DNA from: JBOGWP01 sp050693875
GTDB lineage: Bacteria; Actinomycetota; CADDZG01; JAHWKV01; JBOGWP01
Reading direction: 5' to 3'
Length of the DNA: 9,111 nt
Assembly: GCA_050693875.1 (NCBI GenBank)
Contig: JBOGWP010000185.1
Span: 1 to 9,111, forward strand
Below, one piece after another: positions 1 through 3,906 of the stretch. The notes below the pieces were generated by a model, which was not told where the DNA came from, made no database searches, and worked only from the letters and a program-made list of their open reading frames with translations. A program made the position numbers and the translations under genes. Numbering within the stretch: the stretch's first letter is position 1; every line of letters starts with the position of its first letter.

Positions 1-1
1 G

Positions 2-154
2 GTGCGAAGCCCACGGCAGGGTCGCAAGCCCGCCACCTGGACCCGCATCGATCGCGATTACGAGACCCTCCGCGTCGGCATGCAGACGCTCTTCAACGAC
101 CTCGGCATCGCCACAAACGCAAACCGAAGCCGCATGACATCATCTTGTCGATAG
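2..154 (+). CDS. C-terminal fragment of an unrecognised protein (5' end outside window)
   Basis: This is an open frame running in from the left edge and ending at TAG (152-154), about 50 residues. The stretch around Thr-Trp-Thr-Arg-Ile-Asp-Arg-Asp-Tyr-Glu-Thr-Leu looks like a soluble amphipathic helix. Its third codon positions are mostly G or C up to about position 110. The last dozen codons are much less biased, as at the ragged tail of a real gene. I do not recognise a family. It converges with the membrane-protein gene ending at 192, with a short tandem repeat between them. It could still be a chance frame, because only the tail is visible. Confidence 0.45.
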   Translation: MRSPRQGRKPATWTRIDRDYETLRVGMQTLFNDLGIATNANRSRMTSSCR

Positions 155-156
155 GG

Positions 157-182
157 CTTCCGCAAGCGTCTTCCGCAAGCGT
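157..182. repeat. Two perfect tandem copies of a 13-bp unit with hairpin potential
   Basis: CTTCCGCAAGCGT occurs at 157-169 and again at 170-182 with no gap. Each copy can fold, GCTT-CCGC-AAGC in the first and CTT-CCGC-AAG in the second. The repeat lies exactly between two convergent gene ends (154 and 192), so it may act as a weak bidirectional terminator. It could equally be a local slippage duplication. Confidence 0.6.
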
Positions 183-191
183 CTAGCCTGC

Positions 192-488
192 TCAGTCGAG
201 CTTCGGCGGCTCCGGCCCTCGAATCGCACGCAGCCCCATCGCCGCAGCCAGACCGGCGAACAAGAGCGACGCAACGGCGAGGAAGGCGACCTCGCCGAAG
301 CCTGCCGTCGTCACCGCCTCGAGTGCCCGAGGCGCGGGGCCGGACGCCGCCGAGTAGGCGCGGATCGCCATCACGGCGAGCACGACCGACACCCCGAGCA
401 GCGTGATCTGGACGACGCGAAGCGCCGCCCGCTGACGCGGAAGGGGCGGGCTCCCCCGGCGGGACCTTCCCGAAAGTCCGCGCTTCAC
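192..488 (-). CDS. Small two-helix membrane protein, hypothetical
   Basis: Ninety-eight residues. A basic N-terminus rich in Arg and Ser (1-24) is followed by two hydrophobic helices, roughly residues 25-42 and 66-86, joined by a short loop. The C-terminus ends Pro-Pro-Lys-Leu-Asp. The basic N-terminus predicts that both ends are cytoplasmic. I chose GTG at 488 because no Shine-Dalgarno is present and TATGGT lies 8 nt upstream (497-502), as in leaderless actinobacterial transcripts. The open frame continues further upstream, but that part reads like non-coding, Arg/Pro-rich shadow. No family recognised. It is divergent from the 693 gene across 204 bp. Confidence 0.62.
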   Translation of the reverse strand: MKRGLSGRSRRGSPPLPRQRAALRVVQITLLGVSVVLAVMAIRAYSAASGPAPRALEAVTTAGFGEVAFLAVASLLFAGLAAAMGLRAIRGPEPPKLD

Positions 489-692
489 GGCTCGAAACCA
501 TACCGGAGGCCGGACGTCCCGGGTGTCGGGCGTTTCCGGGACGCTGCGGTCGGGTACCTTCCTGGCTGTGGGCAGCCGCGAAGCGCAGCGGAGCGGGTTT
601 GGCTGATCCGCGGCGGCTAGGGGCTGGTAGGGTCGAGTGAGACAGCTCGGACCACGGGACGACTCGCCGACCGGCGAAAGGGAGGAGGAGGG
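489..692. other. Divergent intergenic region holding promoters
   Basis: No gene is seen in these 204 bp. They hold the minus-strand TATGGT element and, for the + strand gene at 693, a possible -10 TAGGGT near 628-634. That would leave a leader of roughly 50 nt. The stretch GCGAAGCGCAGCGGAGCGG near 579-597 is a low-complexity GC-rich motif; a related stretch occurs near 2476-2490. Confidence 0.35.
497..502 (-). promoter_or_regulatory. Candidate -10 element (TATGGT) for a leaderless transcript
   Basis: On the minus strand TATGGT is followed by 8 nt and then the GTG at 488. It fits the TAnnnT form of actinobacterial -10 boxes, and no ribosome binding site lies in between. No convincing -35 box is visible. 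Inference only. Confidence 0.4.
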
Positions 693-1040
693 ATGGCGCA
701 GGGAACCGGAACCAACACGACGGTGAGGTCCATGGAGGCCACCGGCGACGTGATCGTCGACGAGATGGCCGACCGGGGGTTCGCGAGCCGGTGGGGGCGC
801 GGCGGCTGGCTGCCCGCGGCGGGAGCGACCGCCGGCGGAGGAGCCGCCGTCATCACCTGGATGATGCTGCGCCGCCGGAAGGCGGCTCGTGCACGGCGAC
901 GTTTCGAGGCGGTCCAGGCCATCCCGAAGCGGCTCGTGACCGAATGGAGGAAGCCAGCCCTGGCCACGCTTGCGGGCCTGTTGCTCATCCGGCGGCGGGG
1001 ACGCCGGCGTGCCCGCCGCCTTTCGTCGGGCCGCTTCTAG
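693..1040 (+). CDS. Short basic hypothetical protein with membrane-like segments
   Basis: One hundred and fifteen residues. The ATG at 693 follows a very strong purine-rich ribosome binding site (AGGGAGGAGGAGGG, ending directly before the start). The N-terminal third is polar and acidic. A Gly/Ala-rich hydrophobic segment lies at about residues 40-59 (ending Ile-Thr-Trp-Met-Met-Leu), followed by a dense Arg/Lys run. A second short hydrophobic stretch at about 88-98 is followed by an Arg-rich tail. This suggests a small inner-membrane protein with cytoplasmic basic arms, possibly nucleic-acid or lipid facing. No family recognised. It converges on the cyclophilin gene, 22 bp between the stops, with a weak C-run/G-run hairpin (about 1042-1056) in the gap. 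Confidence 0.7.
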   Translation: MAQGTGTNTTVRSMEATGDVIVDEMADRGFASRWGRGGWLPAAGATAGGGAAVITWMMLRRRKAARARRRFEAVQAIPKRLVTEWRKPALATLAGLLLIRRRGRRRARRLSSGRF

Positions 1041-1062
1041 TCCCCCCCTTCGGGGAGGCTTC

Positions 1063-1578
1063 TCAGCTCTCCTCGCGCTCGATCCGGACCTCGAGCAGCG
1101 TCGGAGGAAACGCCGGCTGGTCCCCCTTCGTGGGAACCTTCGAGATCGCGTCGGCGACGTCTTGACCCTCGACCACCTCGCCGAAGACGGTGTGCTTCCC
1201 GTCGAGCCACGACGCCTGGCCGACCGTGATGAACCACTGGCTCCCGTTGGTGTTGGGACCCGCGTTGGCCATGGCGAGGAAGCCCGGGCGGCTGAACGTC
1301 GGGTTGCCGTCGACCTCGTCCTCGAAGGTGTAACCGGGCCCACCCGTGCCATTCCCCAGCGGGTCGCCCCCCTGGATCATGAAGTTGGGGATCACCCGAT
1401 GGAAGACCGTGTTGGCGTAGAGAGAGTCGCGGCGCTTTTCCCCGGTGCGAGGGTCACGCCACTCCTTCTCCCCGGTTGCCAGGCCGACGAAGTTCGCCAC
1501 CGTCTCCGGCGCGATCTCCGGCAGGAGACGGACGCGGATGTCTCCCATCGAGGTTACGAAGGTCGCGTGCATCCCCAT
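1063..1578 (-). CDS. Cyclophilin-type peptidyl-prolyl cis-trans isomerase
   Basis: Predicted to isomerise Xaa-Pro peptide bonds in protein folding. The 171-residue protein is a single cyclophilin domain. Catalytic and ligand-pocket residues are all present: Phe59-His60-Arg61, Phe66-Met67-x-Gln69, Met103-Ala104-Asn105, Gln114, Phe116, Trp124-Leu125 and His129. These match the human CypA set, including the tryptophan that binds cyclosporin. There is no signal peptide or lipobox, so it should be cytoplasmic. ATG 1578 is chosen because GGGAGGG sits about 6 nt before it; a second ATG two codons later is possible. The longer upstream frame (to 1710) overlaps the divergent gene and does not look coding. 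It has its own promoter and is divergent from the PH-like/Bpa unit. Confidence 0.96.
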   Translation of the reverse strand: MGMHATFVTSMGDIRVRLLPEIAPETVANFVGLATGEKEWRDPRTGEKRRDSLYANTVFHRVIPNFMIQGGDPLGNGTGGPGYTFEDEVDGNPTFSRPGFLAMANAGPNTNGSQWFITVGQASWLDGKHTVFGEVVEGQDVADAISKVPTKGDQPAFPPTLLEVRIEREES

Positions 1579-1611
1579 GAGCAGCCCTCCCAGGTTGGAT
1601 AGGGGCCAGTC

Positions 1612-1617
1612 TACGCA
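1612..1617 (+). promoter_or_regulatory. Candidate -10-like element (TACGCA), leaderless arrangement
   Basis: TACGCA lies 6 nt before the GTG at 1624, and no clear Shine-Dalgarno is present. The last base departs from TAnnnT, so this is the weakest of the four similar sites. No -35 box is recognisable. Confidence 0.28.
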
Positions 1618-1623
1618 GGTAGA

Positions 1624-1941
1624 GTGAGCGTCGTGCGGCAGCGTGTGGCCGAGCACCTCCTGCGACCTGGACCGCGGGGCCCGATGGTTCGAGTTCGTGT
1701 GGACCTCCACGGCGTGTCGATCTTCGGGCCGGGCGACCGTCGCACGCTGATTCGGTGGGAGGCGATCACCTCCATCGAGGCGGCGAACGGCGTGGTCGTG
1801 CGCTCGCAGGGAGCGGAGCTCACCATCCCGCCGCGGGCGTTCGGCGTCGACCCATCACAGCTGGCCTCGCGGCTCGAGGCGGCGAAATCGATCGTCGACC
1901 GTCCGGACGTCATCGGTGAGCTCTCAGAGAGAGGAAGGTGA
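1624..1941 (+). CDS. Small PH-like domain protein upstream of bpa
   Basis: One hundred and five residues. After a basic N-terminus, residues about 21-70 alternate like short beta strands (Met-Val-Arg-Val-Arg-Val, Val-Ser-Ile-Phe, Thr-Leu-Ile-Arg-Trp-Glu, Gly-Val-Val-Val, Ala-Glu-Leu-Thr-Ile-Pro). A single helix follows at about 76-91. This layout, including the typical Ile-Arg-Trp-Glu-x-Ile strand, resembles bacterial PH-like domains. That is a fold-level guess, not a functional one. GTG 1624 is used, with ATG 1684 (residue 21) as the alternative. The TGA stop (1939-1941) is one base from the ATG of the proteasome activator, so the two are probably translated together. Its upstream partner is unknown. 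Confidence 0.7.
   Translation: MSVVRQRVAEHLLRPGPRGPMVRVRVDLHGVSIFGPGDRRTLIRWEAITSIEAANGVVVRSQGAELTIPPRAFGVDPSQLASRLEAAKSIVDRPDVIGELSERGR
1930..1940 (+). promoter_or_regulatory. Ribosome binding site that decides the bpa start
   Basis: AGAGGAAGGTG immediately precedes ATG 1943 and overlaps the stop of the preceding gene. It supports ATG 1943 over the in-frame GTG at 1916, which would add nine residues overlapping the previous gene. Confidence 0.6.
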
Positions 1942-1942
1942 G

Positions 1943-2443
1943 ATGGAGGCTGAACGAGAGCCGGAAGTGGGCGCGGGAGCGCCGGTGAGCGATGCGATCC
2001 CGGTCCCAGCCGGAGGTGGCGACCAGGAGGGCCGGCGCGAGATGGTCGAGCACCCGGCGAAGATGCTGCGAATCGGCGGGATGATCCGCGAGCTGCTCGA
2101 GGAGATGCGCCGCGCCAACCTCGACCAGGAGGGCCGGAGGCGGGCGCGCGAGGTCTACGAGCGCTCGGTCGTCGAGCTCAAGGAGGCGGTGTCCGGGGAC
2201 CTGCGGACCGAGCTGGAGAGGATCTCGTTTCCTTTCCGCTCCGAGATCCCGACCCAGTCGGAGCTGCGCATCTCACAGGCACAGCTGGTGGGCTGGTTCG
2301 AGGGGCTCTTCCACAGCATGCAGGCGGTGCTCTTCGGCCAGCGACCCCCGCCGATGATGCCGCCCTTCCCCGGCATGCCCGCCCAGCCGGGGCCGGGAGG
2401 CCCGCCCCCGGGCGAACGGCCCTCGACCGGTCAGTACCTTTAG
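1943..2443 (+). CDS. bpa: Bacterial proteasome activator Bpa/PafE (DUF2587 family)
   Basis: ATP-independent ring activator that docks on the 20S proteasome core and opens its gate, feeding unfolded proteins to degradation independently of Mpa/ARC and pupylation. The 166-residue protein shows the family layout. A disordered N-terminus (1-33) is followed by a conserved helical core (about 34-133) starting Glu-His-Pro-Ala-Lys-Met-Leu-Arg-Ile-Gly. The core includes Ser-Glu-Leu-Arg-Ile-Ser-Gln-Ala-Gln-Leu-Val-Gly-Trp-Phe-Glu-Gly-Leu-Phe-His (106-124). A Pro/Gly-rich flexible tail (134-160) ends in Gly163-Gln-Tyr-Leu166, the HbYX-like motif that inserts into the core particle. It lies directly behind the PH-like gene in a probable operon. 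No proteasome core genes are in the window, as is common for this gene. Recognition is by core and tail motifs together. Confidence 0.93.
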   Translation: MEAEREPEVGAGAPVSDAIPVPAGGGDQEGRREMVEHPAKMLRIGGMIRELLEEMRRANLDQEGRRRAREVYERSVVELKEAVSGDLRTELERISFPFRSEIPTQSELRISQAQLVGWFEGLFHSMQAVLFGQRPPPMMPPFPGMPAQPGPGGPPPGERPSTGQYL

Positions 2444-2568
2444 GGCACGGGTAGCGCCTAACCCCGCCGCGGTCCAAGCGAAGCGGAGGATCTCGAGGTC
2501 GATCTCGCTCATCGACGCCTGAAGGCTGCCGACGAGGCCGACTCGAGAGTGGGACAGGGCGGCCGGGG
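2444..2568. other. Convergent intergenic region, no gene seen
   Basis: 125 bp separate the stops of bpa and the methyltransferase. A weak inverted pair GGGT...ACCC at about 2449-2464 could form a poor terminator. No T-run and no supported open frame is present. Confidence 0.4.
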
Positions 2569-3405
2569 TCATGCCGCCCCCGCCCACCACACCGTGACGA
2601 GCCTCCGCGGCTGCCCCCAGCCCGCGTCGCCGCTCTCCCTCAGCTCCTCCAGGGCTCGGGCAACGTCGGGCTCCTGGTCGAGCGGGAGGCAGAGCCGGCG
2701 CCGGGCCAGCGCCGCCGCCTCGGCCGGATCCCCGTCGTCGACGGGAGCGTTCCAGGTCTCGACCGTGACATCCAACCCGAGGGAGCGCAGGGCTGCCACC
2801 GCATCGGCGGCGGTTGGTCGCTCGGGGCGTTCGAGCCCCCAAAAGCGGCGCCACAGCGGATTCAGCGGCGAGACGGGGTGACGCTCGGTGAGCTCGACGA
2901 CGATCCGCCGGCGGGCGCGATCGGTGAGCGCCGAGACGAAGGGCTCGAGATCGGGGACGTTGTAGAGCACGTGATGACAGACCACCACATCGGCCGCCGG
3001 CACCTCTGGCGCCACGTCGGGCCAACGCCCGGGGACGGCGCGGGCGGCCACCCCCAAGCGCCCGGCCCGCTCGAGGAAGTCCTCCAGCATCCTCGGCTCG
3101 GCATCGACGGCCACGATCGAACCCGAAGGGCCCCGGGCGGGCCGAAGTAGGGGAAGCGACGCCGCTCCCCCGCCCGCCCCCACGTCGAGGACGCTCCCCC
3201 CTTCCGGCAGCGCTTCGGCGGCCCGGCGCAGCGATGTGCCGCTCCGCTCGGCAAGCTGTCGTTCGGCCCGCTGGGAAAACACCTTCGTGGGGAACGACCA
3301 GGGAGGCTCGGGTGCCTGGGTGAGGATCTCGTCCGGGATCGCCCACTCGGCCAGCGCCCGGCGCCAGCGCTCCAGCGGCGACGGGTCCGAGGGGGACTGC
3401 GTCAT
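2569..3405 (-). CDS. Class I SAM-dependent methyltransferase, substrate unknown
   Basis: Predicted to transfer a methyl group from S-adenosylmethionine. The protein has 278 residues. Motif I is Val72-Leu-Asp-Val-Gly-Ala-Gly-Gly-Gly80, and the ribose-binding acidic residue is Asp101 in Ile-Val-Ala-Val-Asp. The motif IV region is Ala139-Asp-Val-Val-Val-Cys-His-His-Val-Leu-Tyr-Asn-Val, typical of the Methyltransf_11/25 group. The N-terminal 70 residues contain Trp-Ser-Phe-Pro and may form a substrate lid. No cysteine pattern of arsenite methyltransferases is present, so a metal substrate is not suggested despite the neighbour. ATG 3405 is preferred because the alternative GTG at 3414 falls inside a TATCGT -10 box (3413-3418) and no Shine-Dalgarno exists, suggesting a leaderless mRNA. 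Divergent from the Cys-rich gene. Confidence 0.88.
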   Translation of the reverse strand: MTQSPSDPSPLERWRRALAEWAIPDEILTQAPEPPWSFPTKVFSQRAERQLAERSGTSLRRAAEALPEGGSVLDVGAGGGAASLPLLRPARGPSGSIVAVDAEPRMLEDFLERAGRLGVAARAVPGRWPDVAPEVPAADVVVCHHVLYNVPDLEPFVSALTDRARRRIVVELTERHPVSPLNPLWRRFWGLERPERPTAADAVAALRSLGLDVTVETWNAPVDDGDPAEAAALARRRLCLPLDQEPDVARALEELRESGDAGWGQPRRLVTVWWAGAA

Positions 3406-3412
3406 GCCGGGC

Positions 3413-3418
3413 ACGATA
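3413..3418 (-). promoter_or_regulatory. Candidate -10 element (TATCGT), leaderless arrangement
   Basis: On the minus strand TATCGT is followed by 7 nt and ATG 3405. This places the transcription start at or next to the start codon. It also argues against the GTG at 3414 as a start. No -35 box is recognisable. Confidence 0.45.
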
Positions 3419-3456
3419 GCGCAGGCGCGGGTTCATTCGGATCGACGCCGCCACAC

Positions 3457-3488
3457 TTGACCTTGGAGTCGGCTCCAACCTCTACACT
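3457..3488 (+). promoter_or_regulatory. MerR-family metal-responsive promoter/operator
   Basis: -35 TTGACC (3457-3462) and -10 TACACT (3483-3488) are separated by 20 bp, longer than the optimal 17. The spacer holds the perfect dyad TTGGAG-TCGG-CTCCAA (3463-3478). This is the hallmark of MerR-family activator sites, where the regulator untwists an over-long spacer. It closely resembles the zntA-type site recognised by ZntR/CadR/CueR-like proteins. The downstream gene is Cys-rich, as expected of a metal-induced target. No MerR gene is in the window, so the regulator must be encoded elsewhere. Confidence 0.8.
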
Positions 3489-3495
3489 CGTCGAG

Positions 3496-3507
3496 AAGGA
3501 GGTGATC
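3496..3507 (+). promoter_or_regulatory. Full-length Shine-Dalgarno sequence
   Basis: AAGGAGGTGATC is complementary to the conserved 3' end of 16S rRNA over 12 nt. It sits just before ATG 3511 and fixes that start over the GTG/TTG codons upstream. It implies very high translation once the mRNA is made. Confidence 0.75.
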
Positions 3508-3510
3508 GCC

Positions 3511-3690
3511 ATGGCGAGTTGCTCCTGCGGATGCAGCACGATGACGGTCCTGACCGAGGCTCGCGAGCCCTGCGGTTGCGGATGCGAGTGCTGCGCCGAG
3601 GCCCCGCCATCCGCTGAGGAAGAGATCGCCCAGCTGCTCACGCTCAACGACGCCATCGTTCGCCGACTCGCAGAGTTGGGGGTCGAATAG
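3511..3690 (+). CDS. Cys-rich metal-binding mini-protein under MerR-type control
   Basis: Fifty-nine residues with eight cysteines in two clusters, Cys4-x-Cys6-x-Cys8 and Cys21-x-Cys-x-Cys-x-Cys27-Cys28. An acidic stretch and a C-terminal amphipathic helix (about 34-57, Glu-Glu-Glu-Ile-Ala-Gln-Leu-Leu onward) follow. There is no signal peptide. The clusters suggest soft-metal binding (Zn, Cd, Cu or Hg), in the manner of a metallothionein or metallochaperone with a helical docking tail. It does not match the SmtA pattern seen in the 8757 gene, and I do not recognise a named family. The start is fixed by the 12-nt Shine-Dalgarno. A MerR-type promoter lies 22 bp upstream of the start, so the gene is probably induced by a metal. 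It appears to be monocistronic. Confidence 0.82.
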   Translation: MASCSCGCSTMTVLTEAREPCGCGCECCAEAPPSAEEEIAQLLTLNDAIVRRLAELGVE

Positions 3691-3906
3691 CCGACTCGTC
3701 GTTTTCAACCTGCCTCGCTTCGGGTTTCGTCCGATTGCCGATAACATCGCAGGCAGGGTGGGGGTTGGGCCTCCCGGTGATGGCTGCGCAATGAGGCCTC
3801 CGCCCGGTCGGACAAGCGGAGGTGGGCGATCGAACGCATTGGTTCGACGGCGGGGCTGCCCGACCCCGCCGAGCTGTCCTCAACCTCCGGGCTGACGACC
3901 GGGGCC
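3691..3906 (+). other. Structured leader upstream of the SpoIIE phosphatase gene
   Basis: There is no supported gene in these 216 bp. Three hairpins follow one another closely: CCTCCGC/GCGGAGG (3797-3803 with 3816-3822), TCGAAC/GTTCGA (3830-3835 with 3842-3847) and CGGCGGGG/CCCCGCCG (3848-3855 with 3864-3871). A weak -10 candidate TAACAT (3742-3747) would place all three in the mRNA leader. I do not recognise a known riboswitch class. They could also be DNA operators. Confidence 0.5.

Noticed and set aside
2273..3478. A 401-codon minus-strand frame overlapping the methyltransferase and the end of bpa.
   Set aside because: It is in a different frame from the methyltransferase motifs, is Arg/Gly/Ala-rich, and overlaps two well supported genes.
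3830..3847. TCGAAC-N6-GTTCGA resembling an actinobacterial LexA (SOS) box.
   Set aside because: The arms match perfectly but the known box has a 4-nt spacer; here it is 6 nt, which should spoil dimer binding. Kept only as a hairpin.
3791..3894. ATG-initiated 34-codon upstream frame in the phosphatase leader.
   Set aside because: No ribosome binding site, a Pro/Arg-rich composition typical of shadow frames, and it runs through the hairpins.
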